This document shows positions 1 through 11,639 of a stretch of 64,000 nt of DNA, one piece after another. The DNA is from Lepraria neglecta (taxonomy: Eukaryota > Ascomycota > Lecanoromycetes > Lecanorales > Stereocaulaceae). Under the pieces are notes generated by a model. It was not told where the DNA came from. It saw only the letters and a list, made by a program, of their open reading frames with translations, and searched no databases. Where the stretch lies: NCBI GenBank assembly GCA_033220425.1, contig CM065649.1, positions 4,402,001 through 4,466,000 on the forward strand, given 5' to 3'. A program made the translations under genes and the position numbers. Position 1 is the first letter of the stretch. Every line of letters starts with the position of its first letter.

Positions 1-333
1 ACTCAAGCTCGTAGAGCTCCACCACCCTTGCTCGTAAACGGCGATAGTCTTTCTCCCGCCTTCGCCTTCCAGCAGCGAGAAGCTTGTCGTCTACCCAGTC
101 GTACGCATTTATCAGTAAAGTTGGGTTGGAATCCACCGTTGCTTTGCGCTGCTTCATTTTGGAGATTTTGTTATGAAGGGTTTGAGCGGCTTTTACAACA
201 GCTGACTCATCTTCTGCAGGCTCTAGTTGGGCATTGAGATCAATATTGCGTGGCCTAAAAATGTCGGATGTATTAGGGAAGTTGGTTGTGAAGCCGATCT
301 CGCCCATTCGATAGGCCTCCTCACGTGCCCAAT
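1..333 (-). CDS. 3' part of an unidentified gene, cut by the left edge
   Basis: An open frame on the minus strand runs without a stop from a plausible acceptor (TTGTAG, just upstream of 333) to the window edge. It encodes a charged, probably helical segment with MGEIGFTTNFPNTSDIF near its start (in-frame ATG at 307) and AYDWVDDKLLAAGRRRREKD further on. Charged residue spacing and the lack of stops over 110 codons look like real coding sequence. I do not recognise the family. The 5' exon was not found with confidence; a short one may lie at 340-400. The stop codon lies outside the window. Confidence 0.5.
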
Positions 334-1071
334 CTACAACACTGTGATGGTCGATGGATTTGATGCGGCACATGAATTTCATCGCTGGTGACGAACTTGG
401 ATCCATAGTGATTAATCAAGAGGTGTGGTCTTTGTTGGGTCTGACGTCCAATAAGTAGAGGGTTGCGAATTTGTTTTGTGTTTATCTTGTTTGGTGGCAA
501 AGACGCGAAGGGCATCATCACAACGCTATGACGGGCAAACTTCAATCTTTGTGTCACATCCGAGGAGCTTCTTCCGCCACCGCCTTCTATTGGTTGCTGT
601 TTCCTTCGCTCTAGAGTGGGATGAAACGGGGTATCGCAATCACGCCTTGCAGCGTTCTTTTTCTAGCTAGCAGGAGCCATCAACCCATACACAATGTTCA
701 TGGCCTCCGATGACGGAGTAACTGCCTCCAGCCTCGAATATCCGGCGTTCCTCGGAGTCTCCTGCCATACGAATGTTTGGGCGTCTTGCATCATTCCGTC
801 CAATCATCTTAGAGGGCAACACGAAGTGCCCTCATCGGTGCACTCTGATCCTGCCTCATATCGTAAAAGGCTCGAGTGCTTTCTCCCAGTCCTTTCTCCA
901 TCCCTGGGGCCTTAATCCTGTTCGAGGTATCAAGACGCTGGCTCTAAACTGGAAGAGGTACTCTCTCTCCTTCGAACGTACTCTTTGAAGGCTCATAAGA
1001 GATGGCAATGCTGAAAGATTGAAAAGGCATGAGACAGTAAATGATAAATATACTATGATAAATCCCTGATC
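334..1071. other. intergenic, no supported gene
   Basis: Several short frames overlap here on both strands, but none has a start, splice sites and protein-like composition together. It may hold the 5' exon and leader of the left-edge gene and the 3' end of the acyltransferase gene at 1072. Confidence 0.4.
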
Positions 1072-2194
1072 TCAGCGCCGTCGCTGTTTTGACCATGCCT
1101 TGACAAACCCTTCTTTGTCTCGGACTCCAAGACCAACTCGTTTCACTCTTCCCAACCTTGCCAAGGCCTCGGCGACTTTATCCAATACTCGCTTTTCCGT
1201 AGCGCTCATACCTTCAGCTTCCTCAGAACCTAATAGCGTGTCGCTGCTGCTGGTCCTATCATCGGACATCAACTGTCCGGGGCTTGTAGTGCTTCTTGTT
1301 GCTGGTGAGTGAGATGTGTTGTAGACACTCTCAGCGATTCTCACGCGAATGCAATGCGTAGGCTTGCTGAGAAGATTCCATAGAAACGTAATGTATGCTC
1401 CTGGAATAGGTGTGGTGATATCTGCCGCGGTGTAGCGGAGACTGATAGGGAATATCTTGGCCGTTGAGGGAGCTGTGAAAAGCGATGTGCTGAAAGGGAG
1501 GATGCCTCGGCCGTTTGTCGTTGTACATTCTGGAAACACTACAATCGCTTGATGTGGATGTTGGCGGATGAGAGTTGCGAGGTCTGTGAGTCTGGTAATC
1601 GGAGGAGGGTCATACTGAGGATACTGGAAGGCCCTTAGGATTGAGTGAAAGAGTGAGATGCGTTGGACAAGGTGCGTGGTAGGGTATGAGACGGTAAAAA
1701 CCGGGTCAAAGATGACTGCAAGGTAGAGAGATTCGATGGGGGAGGTATATGAGGACGCAATTATTGAGCCAGGCTGCGGTAGCCGGGCCTTATGATGTTT
1801 GGCGAGGGACCTATGTGAAGACGAATCAGCAGTGCCCTTGGACTAGGCGAGGTCACCAGATAGCACATACCCCTTCTTGACCCCGTCAATCTGGAGATCG
1901 ATCCACCAGACCCCTGGCACACCGAGCATGAGCCATAAAAAGGCCTTTTTGCCCAAAGATCCAATAGGTAGCCATTGTAGAACGAAGAAATAGCTCAATG
2001 TTACGGTGAGCAAAATGGGCAGCCGGATAAGGAACAGGAATAAATGGAAGGGCCAATAGATCCCAGAAGGACCAGTTGGTATTGGGAAGAACGGCGCTAT
2101 GCCCGAACCTGTCGAGTGTCAGTACAACATTGATATGATAATGATGTGATATTGTTGAGCTACCTCGGTCTCTGTATTGTGAATATTTTTCCAT
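1072..2194 (-). CDS. LOA1: LPLAT-family acyltransferase (LOA1/Vps66-like)
   Basis: Exons 2194-2164, 2108-1871 and 1810-1072 join in frame to 335 residues; both introns are GT-AG. The N-terminus MEKYSQYRDRGSGIAPF, a membrane-embedded segment at about residues 24-55 and the block FPECTTTNGRGILPF at about 181-195 are characteristic of the fungal Vps66/Loa1 branch of lysophospholipid acyltransferases (PlsC fold). Known members acylate lysophosphatidic acid with oleoyl-CoA in ER and lipid-droplet membranes. The classical NHxxxxD motif is not evident; the matching stretch reads SSYTSPIESLYLA, so I infer family rather than proven activity. The tail after about residue 245 is Ser/Thr-rich and ends basic. 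The gene is divergent from the kinesin gene, with 394 bases between the two ATGs. Confidence 0.85.
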
Positions 2195-2588
2195 ACCTTC
2201 ACCTCAGATTCTCAGGAAATATCTGGCAAAAGAGGAACAGGGGATTTCAAATTTGGCAGCCATAGGATTTTTCAAAGCATATACGTAAGAACAAATGATA
2301 GTCCATGATGGTGATCTATCAAAAGCAACAAAGGCACCGGGATGCCTGGCAGATCTCGCAGGAAACTACCGAATTAGCCAAGCCTTAGCCAAGCTGCGCT
2401 TAAACCATGAACGGCAACGCGCAAACAGTCTATTGTTTACTCTTGGCACTCTGATGAATTTCCAACCATGAACCTCACCTCCGAACCTCACTTTTCAATG
2501 TCGATAGCATGTCAGAGCTCGATCGCTCGACCCAACGCACAGATCGTATATTGAAGTACTGAATTGCGCTGTACTAATCACCGTCAAA
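2195..2588. promoter_or_regulatory. shared promoter region, LOA1-like / kinesin-14
   Basis: These 394 bases separate two divergent start codons and must hold both leaders and core promoters. I see no clear TATA box. A repeated motif, TTAGCCAAGC at about 2373-2391, occurs twice in tandem. Confidence 0.5.
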
Positions 2589-5500
2589 ATGGATCACAAC
2601 AATGAGAACTCAGTAGGCTCCCGAGTGTCCACAATAAAAGGCGGAACGCTGATTGAGCAGTTCGCTTCGGGTATTCGCCCACCAAGCCAGATTCCCACCG
2701 CCGGAAAGCTCTTTGAGATGTCTGCAGCGGCGACTAACGCCCGTTCCTCCATGCCACCACCACAGGCGAATGGTTTGAAACGCAAGACTTTGGCTGAGCG
2801 CGCTGGCGAGACAGAAAGGGCGGCTCCAGCACCTCCAAGCTCAAGGCCAGTCAGTGCCTATGTCAGAGCTACATCACTCGCCGGTGTTCCACGCGAGACC
2901 TCGTTCTCCTCCTCCGTCTCCTCGTCACGCCCCTCCTCTGTGGCCTCCACCCGCAATGTCTCGAACAGTTCATACTCCAGCACCGTCGGTCCGGGCAGTC
3001 GGCCTCCTTCCACACAGTCTTATAGACCCCAATCTGCCATGTCTCGCTTACAGAAGCCCGCTCCCTCGCTTAATCGCCCAGCAACATCATTGGAAGTCCA
3101 CGAGGAGGAGCCAGGAACAGTTCGGAACTTTGGAAAAAGAAAGGGTAGGACCCCGTTTTCATCAAACCCCCAAGGCATCCCCCAGAGTAAAAAGCCCCTC
3201 AGGATCGGAGGTAGCTATGATACCCTAGTGAGCTGCAGCTCACAGTGGGAGAGCGAACCTTTCAAGGCATTCACTATTCGCGAAGCCTCCCTGAGCACCG
3301 CTTTCAATTGCCTTACATTGAACAATGGATCTGCCCAGTCTGCTCCCAAAGCAGAGATGGATGGCGCTCCTCGTTCGTCTCGTGCATTATCTACTCCCAA
3401 AGCAGAAGTGCCCCAAACACCTTCCCAAATCCCAAAGCTTGCACCTCGCGTTGCAGTGCCTGCAGAGACTCCGAGCCCAAGCAAATCCCCCCAGAAGTCT
3501 CCAAAAAAGTTGCCGGTGTTCCTGAACCGTTTTTCTAATGACGTGATAGCCTGGGATACTGAAAGCCGTCTCGATGAAATGGAAAATATGTACTCGCACC
3601 TCAAGGAGAAATGGAACGGAGCAACGACCGAGAGCAACAGTCTCAGAGAGATGATGGCAGTATACAAGATTAGAAGTGGGTCACTTTCGAGCAACTGCAC
3701 ATCAAAAGAGTTGCTTACATGTTGTAGTCACTGAGCTTGAAGCTATCAGGACTCAACTATCATCGAGCAATGCTGCACTCCAAATTGATCTTAACACTAC
3801 AAAGGCTCAGCTTGCTACATCGTCGGAAGCGTTAGATGACGCAAAAAGGTACAGCTTCATCGTCGATGTTCCCACTTGTTCTTTGCAAAGGAGAGGACAC
3901 TGACCGCTTAGGTTCCAAAACATCCGACTCGATGATATGCAAAGGCAACACCGACGTGAAATTGATGATGTTCGACATGATGCCGAAACGGATCAACGTC
4001 GCTTGGTCAGAGAGCACACCGAAAAGCTGTCAGACCTCGAACGGACATTGAACAATGCTTTGGAGGATGAGAAAACCCGTCATCAGAGGGAGGTCCAAGC
4101 ATTGACGAACGAGGGGGCATCAACTCAGCAAGAAAAGGACAAAGAACTCGAGAAGCAGGTGAAAGCTTACCAGACCTTGGAGGATGACTTTCGAATGTGC
4201 AAATCCGATATTGTGAAGGAGCAAGACCTGAATCACGAGCTGCGGACCAAAATCTCCAAATTAACGGGTAACATTGCTAATCTGGAGAATTCTGTGCAAA
4301 GACTGGAAGGTCACATCCACTTCCTAGAATCGGATAACAAGAGTCAGTCGCAGGCTTTCGCCGATTTGGAGGCCCGAATGCAGAATGCGCTAAGGAGTGC
4401 TGCTGAAGCTAATGTTAAATTAAGGACTGAGGAGACTCTACGACGAAAGCTCCACAATCAAGTCCAGGAGCTGAAGGGCAACATCCGCGTATTCTGCCGT
4501 GTCAGGCCCTCACTCGAGGGTGATGCAACCGATACAGCACGCATAGCCTACCCGGATGATGGAACAGACTCGAAAGAGGTGGAGGTCATGGGCCCAGAAG
4601 AAAAGAGCAGTCTTGGAAACATTACTACAAGGAAACATCCCTTCGCTTTTGATCGCGTCTTTGGTCCAAACTCCAACAATCAAGATATTTTTGGAGAAAT
4701 CAGCCAGCTTGTGCAAAGCGCTTTGGATGGATACAACGTTTGCATCTTCTGTTATGGCCAGACGGGATCTGGAAAGACATTCACGATGTCAGCAAGTGAT
4801 GGTATGATTCCGCTGGCGGTCAACCAGATCTACGACACGGCCAAATCTTTGGAAGAAATGGGCTGGAAGTACAAAATGGAAGGTTCCTTCATTGAAGTCT
4901 ATAATGAGGTTTTGAACGATCTTCTGGGCAAGGCAGACGAGTTTGATAAGAAGAAACATGAGATCAAGCACGATATGCAGAAAGGCAAGACAATGATAAC
5001 TGATATCACCACTGTGGACCTTGACAGCCCTGGGAAGGTTGGCTCTATCCTACAACGGGCAACCGCCAACCGATCTGTAGCATCTACAAAGGCCAACGAG
5101 CGGTCCTCAAGAAGTCATTCAGTATTCATCCTGAAGCTCATCGGTGAAAACAGTGTCACGGGCGAGAAGAGCGAAGGTACCTTAAACTTGGTTGATCTGG
5201 CCGGCAGTGAGCGTCTGGCTCACAGCGGTGCTATTGGTGAGCGATTGAAGGAAACACAGAGCATCAACAAGAGCTTGAGCTGCCTGGGAGATGTCATCGG
5301 CGCGTTGGGTCAGGGCAAGGAAGGAGGGCACGTTCCATATCGGAACAGCAAGGTGAGCTGATGCGTCTGCACTCGCTTGCCGTGTTGGCTGGCTGTCCCT
5401 AACGGATGCGCTAACAATATGTGACTAGCTGACCTACCTCTTACAAACCTCCCTTGGCGGCAACTCGAAGACGCTCATGTTCGTCATGGTCAGCCCGCTC

Positions 5501-5648
5501 CAAGCACATCTCAGCGAGACTTTGACTAGTCTGAAGTTTGCCACGAAAGTACGCATGGATGCCCTTCACACCCTCGAATAATACTAACGGTGCTTGGCAG
5601 GTACATAATACTCACATTGGAACCGCAAAAAAACAGACGAAGGCTTGA
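2589..5648 (+). CDS. klpA: kinesin-14, C-terminal motor (KlpA/Kar3 family)
   Basis: Exons 2589-3675, 3728-3848, 3912-5352, 5429-5548 and 5601-5648 join in frame to 938 residues. The N-terminal ~330 residues are Ser/Pro-rich (tail), then a coiled coil runs to about residue 585. The neck [14 protein letters not shown] at about 589-602 leads into the motor: P-loop GQTGSGKT 685-692, switch I NERSSRSH near 798-805 and switch [10 protein letters not shown] 829-836. A C-terminal motor with this neck defines minus-end-directed kinesin-14, which crosslinks spindle microtubules and opposes kinesin-5. The last intron carries an ACTAAC branch site. The protein is longer than A. nidulans KlpA (770 aa), mainly in the tail. 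The start ATG follows TCAAA and is the first in frame. Confidence 0.95.
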
Positions 5649-7399
5649 AGTTTTTGACACCGCATATGGCCTAAGAGTCACATGAATGACGACACATTTC
5701 TTCTCGTCTTGATTTTCTTCTCGCGGTTGGATCACATAATGGCGCATTACCACGGCGCATTCCGGACGGCAGCATTCTGTACAATGGCTTGCATGGTGGA
5801 GAAGTGGCTTTGTGTATATGGTCTAGATACTTCCAACCACTGGCCTTCACTTGATAGATCCTGCACTTGCCTACCGTATGCAATAGATGGCATGCCATGT
5901 TCCCGTGTGGTTCTAGAGATGAGAGGATTCTGAGCGTTGCTGGTGCTAGGCTCGAAGCGGGTATTCCACTCTACATGCTGTCCTACCTCAGGAAGAGGCG
6001 GACCTAGTTCGCCTATACTCGTAATGCATGAGTCTCTGGAAGCGTCTGTCCCATGGCTTGGACTGCACTAGCTCTTCAGCGATGACGACGGCAGCACCAT
6101 ATACAATCTCTGTAACGCTAGCCATTGGTAATTTTGCTTGGAATGAAGCATGTGTCTTGTATCTCATGTGTCTGACTCTTGTTCATACACTCCGTGACTT
6201 GATCCGATATCCGCGAACATCCTATCACGAATTCCGCTTTGTTGCTTTCTTCGCCCATCTAATGTTCCAAACTCAGCTTGACTCCCAGGCAGCCATTTCA
6301 CATTGATATCCAACAAGCAAAGCAGACATGCCTATGAGCCCAAGTGGCGAATGATCTTGACCAAGATCGCGCAGGCGTGCCCTCCAAGATTCTGCAAGCT
6401 ATGCTGACCGAGCAGGGAATACTTTTCCGTGCATATTAAAGAGTCCACTTAGTACTTAATATTTCAGCTGTTTCGGCAAATCCTAGTTCCAATGGCGAAA
6501 TAGCGATAGCCTGTAATTAAATAGTTGGCCCCAATCTCCCGTACCCGGTCTTTGAGGCTCAGAGAACTTTCTAGGAGAAATTTGGCAAAAGCTTTTAGCT
6601 AGGGAAAGAAATTCTCTGTTGCTACTGATATGCTGCCTCCTAAACGCTTCTCAATTTCTGGAACCATTTTCAAATCACCCCCATTTCATGTGACGCTTGC
6701 CTTCACCCAGAATCTCTACGACGAAGCGTAAACAAAACACTGGCCCTGCTGCTTTTGCTCTTGCGCCAGGCTTTTTGCTATCTGCGTGTGCCAATCCGCG
6801 CCACATCTCGCCTCGGTGCGAGCTTGTGTTGCGTCCACGTTTTGACCGACCCTACTTACTAGACATGGAGATAATGTACATGAGTGAGGAGCTACACCTA
6901 GTCCCTATGTAATGTACGAGCATCCTCGCAACGCCAGTTGAGATGCCTATGCATCGAGCATAAAAGCTACATAGAAGACTAGCACATCGTATATGTACAA
7001 AGCTTCGGAAACAGGCCAATAGCGAGAAGCTCTCCCAGCACCTGTAGGCGATAAAAGTCAGTACACTCGGAGCCCAGCTCGAAATCAGGAATATCAAAAA
7101 TTGGTTTTCTTTCAGGCTCGATTGCAGCACCACAACCAGGCCTGAACAATTCAAGTTAAAGCTTTAAGATAAGTCCGCTTGGAAAGTCTCATACGCATAT
7201 ATTCGAAGCAAAACGGTTACTTTGCTAGCGGATAATCCCGGTATACTGACTTTCATCACCCGCTAGCCAGCCAGTGCACAAGTGAACCCACAATCGCCAT
7301 CTCTTTTCCCCTTAGTATACGGACCAACTTTACCTATCAAGCCGTCAGCCGAGAACAAAACCGAAAACACAAATAAACTCACAATAATTCGCCTTGCTA
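5649..7399. other. 1.75-kb gap, no supported gene
   Basis: Only short frames occur, e.g. 6028-6306 (+), with no splice sites or recognisable motifs. The part near 7400 is the 3' flank of the decayed SGNH gene. Confidence 0.45.
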
Positions 7400-8968
7400 T
7401 CACTCCCGAATCTCGGGTTCGTACATATATTGGAAAGACACCGTATCACCAGCTCCCTCCCCCGCCTCTACATCAAGCAATTCCGGCAACCTGCTTTTGA
7501 TAGTGGCTCGCAGGCTCGGCTTCGAGTCGGCGTAACCGGTGGTGCCTATCAGAATTGAATTTTGATCAAAAACACTGAGGTCGAATTTGGAAAGGCCGCC
7601 CCATGCGGGGACGTAGTGTTGTATCCGGTGGAATCTGCACCAGCCTGGTGTGAATCCGTACCCGTTTTTGGGACGACCTATAGCGGCGAAGACGTTGTCG
7701 GCGATGTTTAGATGGCCTGGTTGAGATGGGACGTTAGGTCTTGGGCGTTTGCGGGTTGCGGGGCTGGGAAAATTTGAAAGATAGATGGGTTAAAGGATGT
7801 GAGCTTACCGACAGTTGTTGGATGGAACATTCTTCCGTAATGTGCAGCTGGAAACCAGTCGTTCTCAAACGTCCCTTCGTTTTGTGTGGTCCCTTAATAT
7901 TGAATTACTGGGGTCCTCGGCCCATGCGCCTTCACAGAGCGCTTTTTCGTCCCAGTTGCCATTAGCTTTCGAAGTGTCCCTGCAAGTGGACATATCTGCT
8001 GCTGGGTTAGTACCGGGCTTGAGGTCGTTGAAGGCGCCCCAAAAGAACGATTCATCCGGAACATAGAAGAACCAAGTATTTTGTCGATTATAAAAGTCGG
8101 GCTCCTGGACAGACTCTTCGCGGAAGCGGTGGCCGTCCCAGTCGGCAGAGTAGTCGACGAAAGTCATCTCTGGGCGCGCATGACCCTTTGTCTTGCTTAC
8201 TGCCGCAGACGTTACCTTATTGAGATTCGTGACCGCATCATTGACCCCTTTCCTGATTTCTTGAGTAAGATACGTCGTGAATCTGGAATCCGCCCTCTCT
8301 GTACCCTGCCAGTAGTTGAAGGTAACGGCGTTGCAATAGATTGTGTCTACATTGAAGATGTGGTGTATTCCACCACGACGAACTTGGCGATATTGGGAAC
8401 ATCCTCTGCGATTTGGTTGATCGTGCTAGTGAGGGCAGTGGGGAGGACGCGGTCGAGCTTGTCTTGGAAGTCGTTGAGCACCGGTGTGCAGTTTACTGCT
8501 GCACCTGCTTGAAAGTGGAATACGCAAGCTTCCAAGATATCATAAAGACTTGCATCATTCGGTCCTAAGAAGTTATTTGCGCGGAGAATTAGAAGCCAGC
8601 GACAGTCTCGTACCCGTCTGTAAGGTCCCGAACTCAGAGTTAGCGAGATTTGCACTTGCTACGTTAGCAGAATCGAGGGTAACTCAGGATTCAGCGAGAA
8701 AGAAAAGGTTTCGAAGCTCGGGAGAACTGCCGAGTCGAGTGTCATTATAATTCATTTGGTGGGCTCAAGATCCGTTGTATTGTCCCCGAATAATCCACCG
8801 ACCTACAACGTAGCCAGAAGCGAAATCATCGCCCAACGCAGCCCAGTCTGTGACGTCGGAAGTTACAGCTGCGCGTTTGTCAATGTTTGAGGTAGGATTG
8901 GACTGTATACATTGGAAGTAGCCCAGTAAAGATAGAAAGAGTAAATGGCTTGATAACCAACAGGCCAA
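7400..8968 (-). pseudogene. decayed secreted SGNH/GDSL esterase
   Basis: The order of parts matches fungal secreted SGNH hydrolases. A hydrophobic leader (about 8968-8890) precedes WAALGDDFASG, the block I region. Then come NDASLYDILEACVF (block III-like), VDYSADWDGHRF, and the C-terminal GRMFHPTTVGHLNIADNVF with the Asp-x-x-His-type block V (here FHP). The last part crosses a normal intron (about 7809-7717), after which an open tail runs to the TGA at 7400. Damage is clear: no ATG lies between the upstream stop and the leader, the nucleophile Ser of GDSxASG is Asp, the region between blocks I and III has stops, and the frame shifts near 7880-7890. I infer a once functional secreted lipase/esterase now decaying. 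Exact exon limits in the middle are unclear. Confidence 0.8.
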
Positions 8969-11024
8969 GATGATGAGATATCCGCGTGCTGTTCTGGTAG
9001 CGGGGTATCTAGATCAAAATCAAAGCAATCTTCTTATTGAGTGCACGCTCATGAGAGACGAATCCTGCCCTTTTGAATGGGTCAGGGTATTGAATGCGAA
9101 TAGAGAATGGATTATATGTTTTCGCGCCATGTTGGCCATGTGTCTTCATTTTGACTGTTTTGACACCTTGTGGGGAAAGGCAGCTTGATGGTTGAAAGTT
9201 CAGCCAATGGAAATTGATATAGTTTTGTGTTTCATTACTTGAGCCGTAATTCTGCAATGAGGACACCTCTCAAGCTGCCTTGATTGATTGGAAGATATGA
9301 AACACATTTATCCCCTTTGTTATGACGGATTCTAACGTCATAGACGGGGGCCTCATGCAGAGATCATGATAGGTCGCATTGTTGGGTAGGTTGCTTGTTT
9401 GTACAAAATCTTCGGCTCGGATCGGCTCGAAGATCTGGCATGACATTCGTCTGCTAGTCCAGGCGACGAAGTCAAGAAGAGCGAAAGTCAAAAGAACAAC
9501 GGACGTTGGACCTGATCAGCCTTGCGCGAGTGTATCAACTTAGGTATTGCTGTCGTGTAGCTTGTTGGGTGCCGCTGCCAAGTAGAGAAGCATTCGTCTA
9601 GGTCGAGGTCTGAAACGGTCGACAATTTGGCTACCAAAACTGACTGTTCTGATCTGATGTTGGAGCCCAGAGTGCCGTGAGACAGGTTCGAAGAGTCATG
9701 TAGTATGGAAATCATCCTCAAATGCCCTTCTAGCTTTCTGTAAGTTCAAATTTTGAAACATCGTTTAATGAGGAATTGGCCCTGTAGCGTAAAACTCGCG
9801 CTTGACAAGAGTTGGCAATCGAATCGAAGGTATAAGATATGATGAACGCTGTGTGTTGTGCTCGAAATTTTGGTACAATAGGTCTGCTTTTGTTCTCGTG
9901 ACGGATGTGGTCGAAGAAAATGCCAAGACAAAGTTGGGCCATGGCCTCAGCACACTTGATGAGACAGAGGCTCACGAGGGAAGTTCTCTTCCATACCGGG
10001 CATGGGTATTGCCATTTCCCGTGTTACCATAGTTGCCAAGCTCGCAGGTGGTGCCAGCACCGTTGCCCATACTTGCCTACACGTTTACCTTTAGCAATCA
10101 AACCAACTAGTATGTACCTCAGGAGCATCGTCAAGGGAGCTGTTGAAAAGTGATTGCTCCCGAGCCTTGACGTCGAAGCGAACGTGTAGCCCAGGATGAA
10201 TATCCCAACCGCGCTGGTGCTTGGTTCCCGCAAGCTTGGCAAGGACTTTGAAAGATCTAACGAACGGAGGCCGTAAGTGAGACTTGCTGCCGTAGTCGTC
10301 AATACATACCAATATTCTAACAGGCAGCGCATGCTACGGATACGCCGGATACATGTAGGCAAAGCGTCAGTCTTCGTGTATTCGTAGATCTTAGCAAAGT
10401 CACACAAATATGGTTGGGAGAGAAACTCAGCAACCTTAGATCGAATGACCAAACGAATGTTCCTGAGATCAAAATGTCGCAGTGTATCAATCCGACGTTG
10501 ACCACACCAATCTTTAGTTTCCTATCAAGCTCAGATGACAGTGCACCTACTTCCAAGAAGCTATCACGGAATCTTCATAGCTCCGATACCAGTAATCAGG
10601 ACAACAATTAGAACCCACGGATCAATGTGAGCCTGGTGGTAGGAATATAGAAACGCGTCGCGCGTTAGTAGATAAACACGCTAAGGGAAGTACTTGCCTA
10701 CGGTCTCTTCCCGACCGGATTGCCCCAACCATCCTTTTCTCCTCAGCAATCGTATCAAGATGCAGCCGGCTGTTAGCCACTTCGGTGCTTTATAACGAAA
10801 CAGACATTAACGAATCGAACCCTTCGCCCCTCCTTCAGCATCACCTCACTGTGACCTGGATCCCCACATGATTTGCTCGCTTATTTAGCGCTATGTCGTC
10901 AGAGCAACAATTTCCAATGCAGTGAGTGATCAAAGCCATGGCTTGGCCTGCATGATTTTGCCATCTTAATACAAAGCTATTTGAGATTTTACTAATAACA
11001 AAATAGGAATACAAACTCCAAAAC
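8969..11024. other. 2-kb gap with possible unrecognised gene remnants
   Basis: Minus-strand frames of 60-142 codons lie at 9488-9721, 9730-9975 and 10024-10452. The last one (YLCDFAKIYEYTKTDALP near its start) looks most protein-like, but I cannot place it in a family or join it by splice sites. A perfect 6-bp stem, 3-base loop hairpin (AACGCG TCG CGCGTT) lies at 10652-10666. The stretch may be a gene remnant. Confidence 0.3.
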
Positions 11025-11104
11025 GGTGGTGTGGTGTAATGGTAGCACGTAACGTTGTGGTCAACGATTCCGTTCCGATCCCGGTTCGATTCCGGGCACC
11101 GCCA
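11025..11104 (+). tRNA. tRNA-His (anticodon GTG), short intron
   Basis: The 7-bp acceptor stem (GGTGGTG / CACCGCC), 4-bp D stem with loop AATGGTA, T arm CCCGG-TTCGATT-CCGGG and discriminator A (11104) are all present. The anticodon arm pairs AACG with CGTT only if about 9 bases (TCAACGATT) after loop base 37 are an intron, which leaves the loop TTGTGGC with anticodon GTG. The first anticodon-stem pair is then a mismatch. Mature length is about 71 nt. A T-rich run follows at 11129. Confidence 0.8.
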
Positions 11105-11568
11105 GTTCCTTTTTGCCAATAGGAAGTAGTTTTTTTTGCACTTTTGATATTGAGATGAAACGTTTGAACATGCTGTAAGAGCCCATACTGGTGTCGATGG
11201 CTAGATTTGTGAGGAAAAGGTGTCGGTATACTAAAGCTTGGTATTGCTTGGCATTGATCTTTACCTTACTGTTTTGGGTGAGCAAATCGATGTTACTTCG
11301 ACTTTTCATACCTAACTTCCTAGAAGGAACAGTATTCTACCAGCTAGATACTCTAATATATCAAAATGAAAACATATCGAATGATATACAGAGGTTTTGG
11401 CTTCAGGGTTCATGGCGGCAATGATAGTCCAAAACTTGGGTTCATTATTAACACATGGTGACCCCAGTCCAGTATCGTGAATGAATGCACTGAGGATATG
11501 CCCTCATCTCAGTGTTAACATTAACGTAACCACAGGCAACCGAAGCCGCTAAGGATATTTCCCTGCAA
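11105..11568. other. intergenic, tRNA 3' flank to 2EXR gene promoter
   Basis: The stretch is AT-rich, with a run of eight T at about 11129-11136 that can end Pol III transcription. I see no gene. Confidence 0.5.
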
Positions 11569-11576
11569 TATAAAAG
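11569..11576 (+). promoter_or_regulatory. TATA box of the 2EXR-like gene
   Basis: TATAAAAG lies 64 bases upstream of the ATG at 11640, in a suitable position for a fungal core promoter. Confidence 0.5.
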
Positions 11577-11639
11577 AATTTTCACAATCACCTCACATCA
11601 CCGGATCTCCAACCAACAACACCGGAGGTATCACCAACC

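Noticed and set aside
3215-3700. Long minus-strand frame inside the kinesin tail
   Set aside because: A shadow of the Ser/Pro-rich coding strand, with no independent signals.
6028-6306. 92-codon hydrophobic plus-strand frame
   Set aside because: An ATG start but no family motif, splice site or neighbour context to support it.
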